A stretch of DNA of 64,000 nucleotides from BOG-932 sp965276835 (GCA_965276835.1 OZ255631.1:5642001-5706000); one strand, 5' to 3'; counted from the stretch's first letter, positions 33,627 to 42,904 are shown. A program made the numbers and translations. The notes: generated from the letters alone by a model not told the origin.

Positions 33627-35008
33627 GGCGCCACGGGTGTTTCATAGGCGAGCATACCGTCCATCTCCACGACGGCGCGGCGATAGGCGGCAAAGCCCAG
33701 AAGGACGAGCAGGATCGATGGAACGCCGACGATCACCGCCTCCAGCGACACGGCGAATCGCAGGTCGTTCGGATTGCCGAAGCCATCGGTGATCAGCCCA
33801 ACGATGGGCGGCCCCAAAAGCTGGCTCGAGATGCTGATCACCAGATAGTAAATCGCAGTCGCCTGGCCGCGTAACTGGCCGGGGGCCAGCATCATCAAGG
33901 TTGCCGGACCGGCCGCGGTCGACATCGCCTGTCCGATATGCGCGCAGAACAAAGCGCAGAGCCCCAGATTCGCGTTCGGCAGCAGGGGGAATATCGTATA
34001 GGCGGGCACCCCGATCACCAGCCCCAGAAGCAGGACGCGCAGGGTTGCATCCCGCCGCCCAGCGGCGATCCCGCGATTGGTCATCCAGATGCCGAACAGC
34101 GTGCCGGCCGGTCCCGCGGTCAGCAGGATAAGCCCGACCGCGGTTCCGACCTCACCGACATTCCAGCCCCAACTCCGCTTGAACAGGGCGACGTTCCAGA
34201 AGGCCAGCGCCCCCATCGTCAGATTGGCGGCCGATGCCACGAACAGGGTTCCGAACGCCGGCCAGCGTTTGGCGATGAAGCGCAATGCATCCTTGATGGA
34301 CGGCCTGCTCATGCTTTCCGTGGCGTCGAGCTTGACAGTATCGAGCCGCGCCGGCTCGCGAACCGTCAGCACCAGCAGGGTCAGGACGATGCCCGGAAGC
34401 CCGATGATCAGGAAACACAAACGCCAGGACTGAAGCACGCCGATCTGTGGAATCGTGACGGGCGGCAGCGCCTGGACGTAATGCACCAGGGGACCGAAGA
34501 ACAGGAACGAACTTCCGGCGCCAAGAAAGGTGCCGCTCATGAACAGGCTGATGGCGCGGGAGCGCCGATCGCGCGGAAAATAGTCGCTGATCATCGACAT
34601 CGAAGACGGTACGACCGTGGCCTCGCCGATCCCAACGCCCAGCCGTGTCGCGAATAAAGGCGGGAAGCCGCGGGCGATGCTGCCGAAAGCGGTCATCACG
34701 CACCAGACCGTGATCCCGACCGCGAGGATAGCCCGCCGGCTGATCCGGTCGGCCAGCCAGCCGATGGGAATGCCCAGTGCGATATAGAAAATGACGAAGG
34801 CCGGACCGAGTAGCAGGCCGATCTGAAAGTCGCTGAGATGAAGGTCCCGCTTGATCGGCTCCAGCAGCAGGCTTGGCAGGAACCGGTCCATATAGGAGAC
34901 GACCTGTATCGCGGTCAGCAAGACGACGACATACCAGGCGTACCACATGGAGTTGCCCTGCATGTCCCGCCGGGCCAGCGGTGCGGTCGCCATCGCCTGC
35001 GTCATCAA
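33623..35008 (-). CDS. MFS transporter (spinster-like)
   Basis: 461 aa, 12 helices, paralogous to the transporter at 23253-24524. MWYAWYVVVLLTAIQVVSYM opens helix 1, and WLADRISRRAILAV is the loop 2-3 motif. RLGVGIGEATVVPSSMSMI is conserved in the group. First gene of the six-gene minus-strand operon ending with MT-2. An operator TTGTCCGAACC lies 19 bases upstream of the ATG. It probably takes up the substrate or exports a product. Confidence 0.88.
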   Translation of the reverse strand: MMTQAMATAPLARRDMQGNSMWYAWYVVVLLTAIQVVSYMDRFLPSLLLEPIKRDLHLSDFQIGLLLGPAFVIFYIALGIPIGWLADRISRRAILAVGITVWCVMTAFGSIARGFPPLFATRLGVGIGEATVVPSSMSMISDYFPRDRRSRAISLFMSGTFLGAGSSFLFFGPLVHYVQALPPVTIPQIGVLQSWRLCFLIIGLPGIVLTLLVLTVREPARLDTVKLDATESMSRPSIKDALRFIAKRWPAFGTLFVASAANLTMGALAFWNVALFKRSWGWNVGEVGTAVGLILLTAGPAGTLFGIWMTNRGIAAGRRDATLRVLLLGLVIGVPAYTIFPLLPNANLGLCALFCAHIGQAMSTAAGPATLMMLAPGQLRGQATAIYYLVISISSQLLGPPIVGLITDGFGNPNDLRFAVSLEAVIVGVPSILLVLLGFAAYRRAVVEMDGMLAYETPVAP

Positions 35009-35026
35009 TCAGACAACCTCGATTAT

Positions 35027-35037
35027 TTGTCCGAACC
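35027..35037 (+). promoter_or_regulatory. GTCCG operator, site 5
   Basis: TTGTCCGAACC immediately upstream of the MFS-led operon; identical to the site upstream of MT-5 (56081-56091). Confidence 0.6.
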
Positions 35038-35066
35038 TATCCTAGCCAATTCCGGCCGTGCCGCAA

Positions 35067-36242
35067 TCACCTAATCGCCGCGGCCTGCCGCAAGCCGGTG
35101 ATCATCGCGCTATTCAGCAAATAGGTGCGCGCCAACGCCGGGTCGGCGGCCGTACGCTGCAAATCCTTCAGCATCGCGCTACGCCGTTCCGGGTCGAGTT
35201 CGCGCATGCGGCGGCGGTTGCGATCGGCCTGGGCGATGACATGCTCGATGGCGATCGGACGCCGCTGTCGGTCGTAGAGATCGATCAGCGAGGGGTCTGC
35301 CCCGTGCAGGACCCGGATGAGCTTTTCCGTCAGGTTGATGGCGTCATGAATGCCGCCATTCATCCCCATGCCGCCGCTGGGGCTGTTGAGATGGGCGGCA
35401 TCGCCTGCCAGGAGCATCCGGCCCGACCGATAGGTCTCGGCAACGCGCTGATGGATACGATAGGATCGCTTGTGCAGGACATTATAGGGCCCCGTCCGCG
35501 GGACGACGCTTTGCAGTTGCTGCTCGACCGCGTCGGGCGACAGGGCCTCATCCACGCTTTGCCCAGGCTTGGGGTAGAAGCTGCAGCGCCAGACCTGCGG
35601 GAGGCGCAGCAGGCTGAATGTCCCGGCGGGCGACCAGACGTAGTTGACGCCCGATAATCCTTCCAGGGCCTCGGCGAAATCGAAGTCGGTCGTGACCAAT
35701 ATCGTCGTTTCGGGATAGGTCTCGCCGCCGAAGCCGATGGCGCAGCTCTGGCGGACGATGCTGCGCGCCCCGTCGGCGCCGATCAGCCAGCATCCCGTGA
35801 CGCGTTGGCCGGCGGCCTCGACCCAGACATGGTTGCCGTCCTGGCCCACGGAATCGACTTGGTTGCCGAACCGGATATCGGCGTGGGCAAAGCCGTCCAG
35901 CCTGGCCTTCAGCAGATGCTGCAGTTTTTGCTGTTCGCATTGCAGGCGATAGGGATGTCCGGTGTCGTCCTTCAGCACCGACAAATCGAACTTCGCCCGC
36001 TCCCCGGTTTCCTGCATGCGGATCTGCCAACCGGGCGTGATCAGTCCTTGCGCAACCAGTTCTGTCCCAAGCTCGAATCGGTCGAGCATGTCCAACGTTG
36101 GAGGATGAAATGTCGATGCCCGCAAATCGTCGGAAATCGCCGCATCGACTTCGAACAGGACGACCGGCATGTCGGCTGCCGCCAGCGCCAGTGCGGCCGT
36201 GAGGCCGACAGGGCCGCCGCCGACGATCAGCACCGGCATCAT
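35067..36242 (-). CDS. FAD-dependent monooxygenase, group A (MhpA/PheA-like)
   Basis: 391 aa from the ATG at 36242 that overlaps the upstream gene's stop. VLIVGGGPVGLTAALALA is the GxGxxG region, LIGADGARSIVR the DG motif and RMLLAGDAAHLNSPSGGMGMNGG the GD motif (HLNSPSGGxGMN is typical of the 3-(3-hydroxyphenyl)propionate and phenol hydroxylase-like group). It would hydroxylate an aromatic substrate with NAD(P)H. It is coupled to the Asp/Glu racemase-fold gene, mirroring the monooxygenase and racemase-fold pair at 20.5-22.5 kb. Confidence 0.9.
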   Translation of the reverse strand: MMPVLIVGGGPVGLTAALALAAADMPVVLFEVDAAISDDLRASTFHPPTLDMLDRFELGTELVAQGLITPGWQIRMQETGERAKFDLSVLKDDTGHPYRLQCEQQKLQHLLKARLDGFAHADIRFGNQVDSVGQDGNHVWVEAAGQRVTGCWLIGADGARSIVRQSCAIGFGGETYPETTILVTTDFDFAEALEGLSGVNYVWSPAGTFSLLRLPQVWRCSFYPKPGQSVDEALSPDAVEQQLQSVVPRTGPYNVLHKRSYRIHQRVAETYRSGRMLLAGDAAHLNSPSGGMGMNGGIHDAINLTEKLIRVLHGADPSLIDLYDRQRRPIAIEHVIAQADRNRRRMRELDPERRSAMLKDLQRTAADPALARTYLLNSAMITGLRQAAAIR

Positions 36243-37021
36243 GCCTGGCCCAACCGATCGTCCCAGCCGCCATAGAGCCGGGATTCCGGCCCCGCCGACA
36301 CCGGGCACGTTTTTTTCGCCAAAGCCCAGGCCAGGCAAAGATTCGAAGACAGGACCGGGATTTTCCGTTCGGCCTCCAGCGCGAGGATCAGCCGCAGGCT
36401 GGGCATGCCGGTGCCGGAGATCAGGATGGCATCGGCATTCCCGGTATCAAAGGCGCGGGCCGGCGCCAGCACCGCCTGCGTCGTCAGGGCATAGATGCCA
36501 TGATTGTCGGTGCCGCCAGAGGGCAGCTGTAGAACGGCAGTCACTGCCAAGCCGCTGCGTTCCCAATGATCGCGGCATGCGGCGGTCAGCCATTCGGGGT
36601 ACGGGGAGATCAACGCAACCCGGCGAACCGCCAACACGGCGCAGGCCTCCGCTACGGCTTGGGCCGCAGTGACGATTGCGCAGTTCCTGGTCTCCTCAAG
36701 CGCCGCGACGATATGGCGCTCCTCACCCCGGTCGATCAGGTAGCACGAGCCGGTGCAGGCGAAGCCGATCGCATCGAACGCGATGTCGTCGAAGCTGGCC
36801 ACTGTGGCGGACAGCTTGCGGATATAGTCCACCAGCCGTTCCCGCAGGGACGAGCAGGTGCTGGTCAGGCGGGCGGCGAGTATCGCGCTCCCGGGCGGGA
36901 GCAGTATGCCGAGTTCGGGCTCCGCCGTCGGGTTGCCCTTTGGCGTCAGGATGCCGAACATGCCGTTGCGGCCGTATTCGCGCTTTTCGAGCGATCGAAG
37001 CCGTTCGTCGATCGGAATCAT
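36239..37021 (-). CDS. Asp/Glu racemase superfamily protein, first Cys only
   Basis: About 260 aa from the ATG at 37021. An ATG at 37039 is possible but overlaps the operator. FGILTPKGNPTAEPEL at the start and FACTGSCYLI, with the first catalytic Cys, fit the maleate isomerase/arylmalonate decarboxylase branch. The second position, where Cys is expected, reads LISGTGMPSLRL. One catalytic Cys is therefore missing, the opposite one to that missing in the protein at 20469-21347. It may isomerise or decarboxylate a small (di)acid. It is translationally coupled to the monooxygenase. Confidence 0.78.
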   Translation of the reverse strand: MIPIDERLRSLEKREYGRNGMFGILTPKGNPTAEPELGILLPPGSAILAARLTSTCSSLRERLVDYIRKLSATVASFDDIAFDAIGFACTGSCYLIDRGEERHIVAALEETRNCAIVTAAQAVAEACAVLAVRRVALISPYPEWLTAACRDHWERSGLAVTAVLQLPSGGTDNHGIYALTTQAVLAPARAFDTGNADAILISGTGMPSLRLILALEAERKIPVLSSNLCLAWALAKKTCPVSAGPESRLYGGWDDRLGQA

Positions 37022-37027
37022 GTTGTT

Positions 37028-37038
37028 ATGTCCGGTCA
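37028..37038 (+). promoter_or_regulatory. GTCCG operator, site 6
   Basis: ATGTCCGGTCA between the divergent racemase-fold/monooxygenase operon and the aldehyde dehydrogenase gene. Confidence 0.6.
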
Positions 37039-37107
37039 TATGCGCAAACATAAACCGTCCGATACGAATTTGTCTTGTGCCGAAACGCCGCGATGGCGGG
37101 AACAGGA

Positions 37108-38643
37108 ATGTCCGCGTCCATGGATTCAGCCCATCTACAAATCCCCGGCGCACCGGATCGTTTCGCCTTCCGCAGCCGGGTCACCGCGTTCATCGACAAT
37201 ACCTTTCTGGCGGCGGGACCTGGGCGTCTTCTGCCGGTTATCTATCCGGCGACCGAGGAACAGGTCAGCGCGGTCGAGGAGGCGGACGCCGCGGTTGTGG
37301 ATCGTGCCGTCGCCGCGGCGCGGCGGGCCTTCGACCATGGCCCATGGCGGCGCGTGGGCATTGATGAGCGCCAGGCGCTGCTGCGCCGCCTGGCATCGTT
37401 GATCCGCGACCATGCCGAGGAGCTCGCCTATCTCGAATGTCTCAATTCCGGCATTCCGATGCGGCATCTGGCAAACGGCCAAATCCCGCGGGCTGCCTAT
37501 AATTTCGATTTTTTCGCCGAATTCATCGGCCAAAGCGCTGGACAGGTTTACACGCAGAATCCCCAATATCTGACGATGGTCACGCGTGAGCCGATCGGCG
37601 TGGCGGCGCTAGTTGGTCCGTGGAACGCGCCACTCGCGCTGACCTCGATGAAGATCGCCGGCTGTATCGCCTTCGGCAATTGCTGCGTGGCGAAGCCGGC
37701 GGAACAGACGCCGCTTGCCGTCGCCCGCCTGATGGATCTGATCGAGGAGGCCGGCATTCCTCCCGGCGTCGTGAATATGGTGAACGGGCATGGCTCGGTG
37801 ACCGGCGATGCTCTGATCCGCCATGATGGCGTCGACCTGGTATCCTTTACCGGCGGCACCGGCACCGGACGGGCGATCATGTCGGTCGCCGGCGCCGGCC
37901 TGAAGCCGTGTTCGCTGGAGTTGGGCGGAAAATCCGCGAATATCATCTTCGCGTCCGCCGATATCGATCGGGCGCTCGACGGTGCGTTGCTGGGTATTTT
38001 CTCTAATAATGGCCAGCAATGTCTGGCGGGTTCGCGCATTCTCGTGGAACGGAGCATTGCAAGCGACTTCATTGCGGCTTTTGTTGAACGGACACGAAAC
38101 CTCCGGATCGGCGATCCGATGGATCCGGCAACGGAGATCGGGCCGCTGGCGTTTCGCAGCCATCTCGACCGCGTCCTGTCCTATGTCGCGGTGGCGCAGG
38201 CCGACGGTGCGGAGTTGCTGGTCGGCGGCGGGCCGGCACCGGGGTTCGAACGCGGCGCCTTCATGCGGCCGACCGCCGTTCTGGCGCCGAACAATCGGAC
38301 GCGGATCTGCCAGGAGGAGATTTTCGGTCCATTCGCGACCTTCCTGACATTCGGCAGCTTCGACGAGGCGCTGGCGATGGCGAACGACTCCCGTTTCGGC
38401 CTGGTTTCCTATGTCTGGTCACAGGACATCGCTTCGGCGCTGAAGGCCAGCCGTTCGATCCGCAGCGGCGTGGTCTGGGTGAACACGCCGATGGTCCGCG
38501 AGCTGCGCGCGCCGTTCGGCGGCTTCAAGCAATCGGGCATGGGCCGCGAGGGCGGTCTGGCCTCCATGCATTTCTACACCGGCGAAAAGACCACAACGAT
38601 GCCGGTCGGAACCGTCGCGATGCAGCGGCTCGGCCTCGGCTGA
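37108..38643 (+). CDS. NAD(P)-dependent aldehyde dehydrogenase
   Basis: 511 aa from the ATG at 37108 (ATGs at 37093 and 37120 are alternatives). All ALDH signatures are present: VGPWNAPLALTSMK, FTGGTGTGRAIM (nucleotide loop), catalytic Glu in LELGGKSANI, catalytic Cys in NNGQQCLAGSR and EEIFGPFATF. It is closest by pattern to 2-hydroxymuconate or 5-carboxymethyl-2-hydroxymuconate semialdehyde dehydrogenases, as expected for a ring-cleavage pathway. Monocistronic, divergent from the racemase-fold operon and convergent with VOC copy 2. Confidence 0.92.
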   Translation: MSASMDSAHLQIPGAPDRFAFRSRVTAFIDNTFLAAGPGRLLPVIYPATEEQVSAVEEADAAVVDRAVAAARRAFDHGPWRRVGIDERQALLRRLASLIRDHAEELAYLECLNSGIPMRHLANGQIPRAAYNFDFFAEFIGQSAGQVYTQNPQYLTMVTREPIGVAALVGPWNAPLALTSMKIAGCIAFGNCCVAKPAEQTPLAVARLMDLIEEAGIPPGVVNMVNGHGSVTGDALIRHDGVDLVSFTGGTGTGRAIMSVAGAGLKPCSLELGGKSANIIFASADIDRALDGALLGIFSNNGQQCLAGSRILVERSIASDFIAAFVERTRNLRIGDPMDPATEIGPLAFRSHLDRVLSYVAVAQADGAELLVGGGPAPGFERGAFMRPTAVLAPNNRTRICQEEIFGPFATFLTFGSFDEALAMANDSRFGLVSYVWSQDIASALKASRSIRSGVVWVNTPMVRELRAPFGGFKQSGMGREGGLASMHFYTGEKTTTMPVGTVAMQRLGLG

Positions 38644-38661
38644 CCATTCGCTAGAGTGGCC

Positions 38662-39540
38662 TCAGGTCTCGACAAGCTCCAACAGCTCGCCCGCCGCGCC
38701 GGCGACCGTCATCGCGCGATGATCGGGATAGGGCGGCAAGACCACGCCGTACATGCCGCCCACCGGGTTCAGTTTCAGCCCGTCGAAGCGTCCGTGTTCG
38801 AATGTCACGATCGCCATGCCGGGTGGCAGGCCGCCCGGCGGCTCGCCGCGTAGGCCGGCGCTCGGCGGATATTGGTCGAGCTCGACCTTGCTGTCGTTCT
38901 TCAGCGCGACAACGGACAAAAGGTGAGTGGTTTCAGGCGGCAGGTGGTTCGCGGCAGTCAACGCGTGGATATGCACGGGCTTCGGCACGCTGCTGTCATT
39001 GCCGAATGTCGCGCGATAGAACTCCCGCATTGCCTCGATGTCGGGGCCGCCGGCGACGCCGATAAAGCAATAATCGACGAAGGACCGCGCGATCGGGACG
39101 TCCGGCGTCACCGGCTGCTTCCAGGTCAGGTAGAGGGCTTCATCCGCTGGGCCGATCACCTGCATCGCATGGATGGTCGGCAGGCCGTCCAGCGGTTTCG
39201 GCGGGCCGATGATCCGGAACGGCGAATCCGCCAGCCGTTTCGCCAGGGCCTCGACGTCCTGGATCAGAATTTCGGTCGCGTTCCAGCCCCACGTGACCAG
39301 CGGATGGTAGGGTATGGGCGGCGCCTGTTGAACAAAGCGCAGATAAACCCCGGCGCCGCTTTCCGGCATCATCACCAGGATCGGTTTGCCCGCGACTGCC
39401 GGCGCACCCCAGCCGGCCGCGGTTTCCGGCGTGACTGTGCCCCGAAACACGACGCGGTAGCCTAGATAGCGCGTGTAGGCCTGCTCAACCGCGATCAGAT
39501 ACGGGGCTGTGGTCGTGACCCCGCGAATCGGTCCCAGCAT
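38662..39540 (-). CDS. Two-module VOC protein (copy 2)
   Basis: 292 aa from the ATG at 39540 (AGGG eight bases upstream). MLGPIRGVTTTAPYLIAVEQ and the tail GAAGELLELVET are nearly the same as in copy 1; both have WGAPAVxGxxxLVMMPESG and DLPTI/RAMQ-like central segments. No His at the usual first metal-binding position. It follows MT-4 by 10 bases, so MT and VOC are again paired but in reverse order to the 24.8-26.9 kb pair. Confidence 0.8.
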   Translation of the reverse strand: MLGPIRGVTTTAPYLIAVEQAYTRYLGYRVVFRGTVTPETAAGWGAPAVAGKPILVMMPESGAGVYLRFVQQAPPIPYHPLVTWGWNATEILIQDVEALAKRLADSPFRIIGPPKPLDGLPTIHAMQVIGPADEALYLTWKQPVTPDVPIARSFVDYCFIGVAGGPDIEAMREFYRATFGNDSSVPKPVHIHALTAANHLPPETTHLLSVVALKNDSKVELDQYPPSAGLRGEPPGGLPPGMAIVTFEHGRFDGLKLNPVGGMYGVVLPPYPDHRAMTVAGAAGELLELVET

Positions 39541-39550
39541 GCCGGTCACC

Positions 39551-40669
39551 CTATTTGGTGGCGAAGGCGGCATACCAGGCGCCGGGCCCGTCTAGTTTTG
39601 GAATCAGGGCTTCTTCAACGCGATCCTCGGCGAAGCCTGCCGCGACCATCGTCGCGCGCACATCGGCTTCGGCGAAAACCTCCCAGAACGGTTCGTTGTT
39701 GTTCTTGGATTCCCAATTGAACATGAAACGCTCGAACGGCGTGCGCTCGCCCTTGATCGGGACGTCCTGGTGCAGCGCGATTCCCCCCGGCCGCAGGACG
39801 CGATGCGACTCCGCGAACATGCGGGACATCACGGCGGACGACACTTCATGCATCACATTGTGGGATACGACGAGATCGAAATCGTCGGACGCAAATCCCA
39901 GATGCGCGGCGCCCATCTGGTGGAAATGCACGGCGACACCCAAGGATTCGGCCCGTGCATGGGCATAGCGCAGGATTGCCGGGCCGACATCGACGGCATG
40001 GACTTCAGCGTCGGGGAAATGCGCCGCGTAGCCGACCGATGCGCCGCCGGCGGAGCAGCCGAGGTCAAGGATACGGCGCGGCGCAAAGGCTGGAAAGCGG
40101 TCGGCCAGAAAGCCGATAACCGCGGCCGACTTGCTGTCGCGCGCGCCGATGCCGACACCCAGCGAATACATATTGCCGCCGCTCTCATACAGTGCGCCGG
40201 CGGTGATATCCTCCGCCTCGTTGTCGCGCATATAGCCGCCCGGCTGGCAATGGATCGGAACCGCCGTGACATCTTCCGGTGGTTCGAAGTCCGGATCGAG
40301 GGTCAGCGAGCCCATCGGATTGCCCGTACGTGTCAAACGGCGGGCGGCATCGCGCATCCGCGGCATATCGCGATCTACCGTGGTTTCGACAGCGTCCCAC
40401 ATCAGCTCTTGCGCCGTGCGGGTCAGCGCGCTCCAAGCTTGATAGAAAGGCTGCCGCGCCATGCCGGGTGCGATCTCCCCGATGGTCTCGGGCAGGCGGC
40501 CATGTTGGGCTTCGAAATTCGGCGCCACGACCTTCGCGTAGGTTTGGGCGTTCCCGCTTGAGAGTTCGCGCAAACGACATTTAAGGCCGATGACAAACTT
40601 CGCCCGCGCCAGATCATCATGGTTCTGCCGCGCCATGACCTCATGGGTTTTGCTGCGATCCATAACCAT
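39551..40669 (-). CDS. Methyltransferase-like protein of the five-member family (MT-4)
   Basis: 372 aa from ATG at 40669 with GGAG eight bases upstream. The N-terminal domain has TRTAQELMWDAVETTVDR (84-101) and PIHCQPGGYM (138-147). Motif I is RRILDLGCSAGGA (198-210), with Ser in place of the middle Gly, then VHAVDVGPAILRYAHARA. NNNEPFW follows late in the protein. It is the second gene of the operon led by the lyase at 40688-41602, 18 bases after its stop. Function unknown; the family is discussed in the findings. Confidence 0.82.
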   Translation of the reverse strand: MVMDRSKTHEVMARQNHDDLARAKFVIGLKCRLRELSSGNAQTYAKVVAPNFEAQHGRLPETIGEIAPGMARQPFYQAWSALTRTAQELMWDAVETTVDRDMPRMRDAARRLTRTGNPMGSLTLDPDFEPPEDVTAVPIHCQPGGYMRDNEAEDITAGALYESGGNMYSLGVGIGARDSKSAAVIGFLADRFPAFAPRRILDLGCSAGGASVGYAAHFPDAEVHAVDVGPAILRYAHARAESLGVAVHFHQMGAAHLGFASDDFDLVVSHNVMHEVSSAVMSRMFAESHRVLRPGGIALHQDVPIKGERTPFERFMFNWESKNNNEPFWEVFAEADVRATMVAAGFAEDRVEEALIPKLDGPGAWYAAFATK

Positions 40670-40687
40670 CGGCTCATCTCCATCCGT

Positions 40688-41602
40688 CTAGCGTTGATCC
40701 GTTTGCGCCACCGCTGCCTGGATTATGCCGGCATCGTACCGTTCGCCGGTCGCCAGCAGTTCCCGTGTGCCGAGAACGGCATTCAAACCGGATATGTCCA
40801 ACATATGATCGCGGTATTCGGCGGTCGTGCCGTTCTCGCGGAGCGACGCGAGCAAGCGCTGCATCGTCCAGACGACAGCCCTGACCAAGGCGCCGGGGTA
40901 AATGACGATCCGAAAACCAAGGTCGTTCAGTACGTCGGCTGAGACGATCGGGGTCGCACCCCCCTCGACCATATTCGCCAGAAGCGGGACCCGTCCGGAA
41001 AACAGCGTGGAGATTTGCCGGATCTGATCGAGCGAGGCTGGCGCTTCGATAAACAGAACGTCGCAGCCGGCAGCCAGATATGCCTCCGCGCGTTCGGTCG
41101 CCGGGCCGAATCCCTCGACGCCGATCGCATCCGTCCGAGCGATAATAACGGTGTTTTCATCCACCCTCGCATCCAGCGCGGCCTTGACCTTACCCACCAT
41201 TTCGTCACGCGGAATCAGGCTTTTTCCAGTCAGATGACCGCACCGCTTCGGCATCACCTGATCTTCGATTTGAATCGCCGACGCGCCCATTCTCTCGAAT
41301 GTCTTGACCGTGCGCTGAACGTTCAGGGCGTTTCCGAAGCCAGTATCGGCATCGACGATCAGCGGAATATCGACCCGTTCGCGGATATGCGCGATCGTAT
41401 CGGTGACCTCGGCGGCGCTGACCAACCCTATGTCGGGCCGTCCCAGTTTCGTATAGGCGATCGAGGCTCCAGATAGATATGCCGCTTCAAATCCGCCTTC
41501 GGCGACCAGGGCAGCAGAAAGGGCGTCATAGACCCCCGGTGCCGTAAGCGGTCCCGTGCCAGCCAAAAGCCGACGGAGCCTTTGGGCGTGTTCGCCAAGC
41601 AT
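40688..41602 (-). CDS. Isocitrate lyase/PEP mutase family C-C lyase (copy 1)
   Basis: 304 aa. VDADTGFGNALNVQRTVK binds Mg through its Asp residues. IEDQVMPKRCGHLTGKSLI contains the KRCGH loop with the catalytic Cys that marks lyases (isocitrate, 2-methylisocitrate, 2,3-dimethylmalate) rather than mutases. ARTDAIGVEG is the next conserved stretch. The length fits 2-methylisocitrate/dimethylmalate lyases. It would cleave a 2-hydroxy diacid to pyruvate (or glyoxylate) plus a carboxylate. It is first in the operon with MT-4 and VOC copy 2 and has a perfect operator palindrome 48 bases upstream. Confidence 0.89.
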   Translation of the reverse strand: MLGEHAQRLRRLLAGTGPLTAPGVYDALSAALVAEGGFEAAYLSGASIAYTKLGRPDIGLVSAAEVTDTIAHIRERVDIPLIVDADTGFGNALNVQRTVKTFERMGASAIQIEDQVMPKRCGHLTGKSLIPRDEMVGKVKAALDARVDENTVIIARTDAIGVEGFGPATERAEAYLAAGCDVLFIEAPASLDQIRQISTLFSGRVPLLANMVEGGATPIVSADVLNDLGFRIVIYPGALVRAVVWTMQRLLASLRENGTTAEYRDHMLDISGLNAVLGTRELLATGERYDAGIIQAAVAQTDQR

Positions 41603-41649
41603 GATTCCCCTTGGGTGTGGAAACCGGACAGGCCGCGAAGCCGCAGCAT

Positions 41650-41660
41650 ATGTCCGGACA
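41650..41660 (+). promoter_or_regulatory. GTCCG operator, site 7 (perfect palindrome)
   Basis: ATGTCCGGACA, part of the 12-bp palindrome ATGTCCGGACAT at 41650-41661, upstream of the lyase/MT-4/VOC operon. Confidence 0.75.
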
Positions 41661-41805
41661 TGTTAGCAGTTTCATTGCACGGATTACAAACGATCAAACG
41701 CAAACGATCGGTTGACCGAGCGGCGCTCGAATCGGCGATTCGGTCGCAATATGTCGCTCGTGGCTCGAACCGGCCGGTAGCCAGAGGCTGTCCGAAGCGG
41801 CCGGC

Positions 41806-42618
41806 CTATAACTCGTCGGGTTCGTTGCGGCTGAAATTCAGCTTGTAGCTAAATCTGTCTCCTGGATGGATACTCTCCGTCGCCAGGAACAGATCGCCGC
41901 GCTTTTCATAATACAGGCGCCGGGCACGCAGGGCCGGCGCTCCAGAGGTCGATTTCAGGTTCCGGGCGGCAGCCCGATCGATGGCGACGGCCGAAATTTC
42001 CTGATCGATCCGTCCAACAACGATATCGCTGCTTTTTTCTATTAATGCACTCAGAGAGGTTTCCGAGGCTTCGAGCGCCGATTTGGGCGGTGCGCAATCC
42101 CTGCGAATGACAATCGTCGCAAGCCCGATGAGACGGTCGTCCGGACCCCGCCGCCCATTGATACGCAGCCAGCGTTTGGCGTCCAGGTCCAGATCCTTCG
42201 TAAGCGGGCAATCGAATGCCGCGTCGTAGGAGTCGATGATGAGCCGGACTTCGCGGCCATATTGCATGAGCTCGTCGAAGCCGGGCAGCGGTTGAACGAA
42301 TTCCGCCGACTCGCTCTGCGCGGTGACGATCGTTCCGACACGCCGGCGCCGCTGGATCAATCCCGCGCCGCTTAAAATCCGCAGCGCGTCGCGTACCGTG
42401 TGGCGCGACACACCGAAATTACGCGAGATTTCGATCTCGGTCGGCAACAGGCTGCCGACGGGATACTCACCGGACACGATCGCCGCGCGTAGCGTCGCCG
42501 TGAGTTGTCGATACATGGGAAGTTGGGGGGGCAACATACTGAAACTCTTTACGCCGGCATCTCTAAGGGGGTTATACGATAAATCCCGCGATTCTTTGAG
42601 CTGAGGCTTGGAAATCAC
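41806..42618 (-). CDS. GntR family regulator with UTRA domain (GntR-1)
   Basis: 270 aa from GTG at 42618; an ATG at 42537, nine residues before the PMYRQL helix, is an equally good start. The winged helix (TEIEISRNFGVSRHTVRDAL, then RRRRVGTIV) is followed by a UTRA effector domain of HutC type (TSGAPALRARRLYYEKRGDL near the end). It lies inside the set of operons that carry the GTCCG motif, between sites 7 and 8, and is the best candidate to bind it. A repressor released by a pathway intermediate is the usual HutC mode. One operator copy in its own upstream region suggests autoregulation. Confidence 0.9.
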   Translation of the reverse strand: MISKPQLKESRDLSYNPLRDAGVKSFSMLPPQLPMYRQLTATLRAAIVSGEYPVGSLLPTEIEISRNFGVSRHTVRDALRILSGAGLIQRRRRVGTIVTAQSESAEFVQPLPGFDELMQYGREVRLIIDSYDAAFDCPLTKDLDLDAKRWLRINGRRGPDDRLIGLATIVIRRDCAPPKSALEASETSLSALIEKSSDIVVGRIDQEISAVAIDRAAARNLKSTSGAPALRARRLYYEKRGDLFLATESIHPGDRFSYKLNFSRNEPDEL

Positions 42619-42772
42619 ATCTTATATCCAACATCTTTCGCGCCGGGCAGCGGCTGAAAGCGCGATCACATATCACAGTTGGCCATAAGCAAAGCAAATA
42701 ATATAGCGCGAGTTGCTCGGCGCGATGCGAATTCAATCGATTCCGGGCGCGGCGGTGTCACGGCTGAATCCC

Positions 42773-42814
42773 TGCCCGTACGTCCGCTTGGGATGCCCGT
42801 ACGTCCGCTTGGGA
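42773..42814. repeat. Tandem direct repeat, 2 x 21 bp
   Basis: Two identical, adjacent 21-base units (42773-42793 and 42794-42814) containing CCGTACGTCCGCTTGGG. Each unit includes the self-complementary CGTACG. It lies in the 286-base region between GntR-1 and the MFS gene, 30 bases before operator site 8. Confidence 0.7.
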
Positions 42815-42844
42815 GTTGCGCCGGCGGCGCAAATCATCGTTAAT

Positions 42845-42855
42845 TGTTCGGACAT
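42845..42855 (-). promoter_or_regulatory. GTCCG operator, site 8
   Basis: ATGTCCGAACA on the minus strand, in the divergent region between GntR-1 and the MFS gene at 42905. Confidence 0.6.
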
Positions 42856-42904
42856 GTCGTTGCTGCCGCTTCGGCATTGATTGACTGCGGCCGGGAGTCC
42901 CTGC

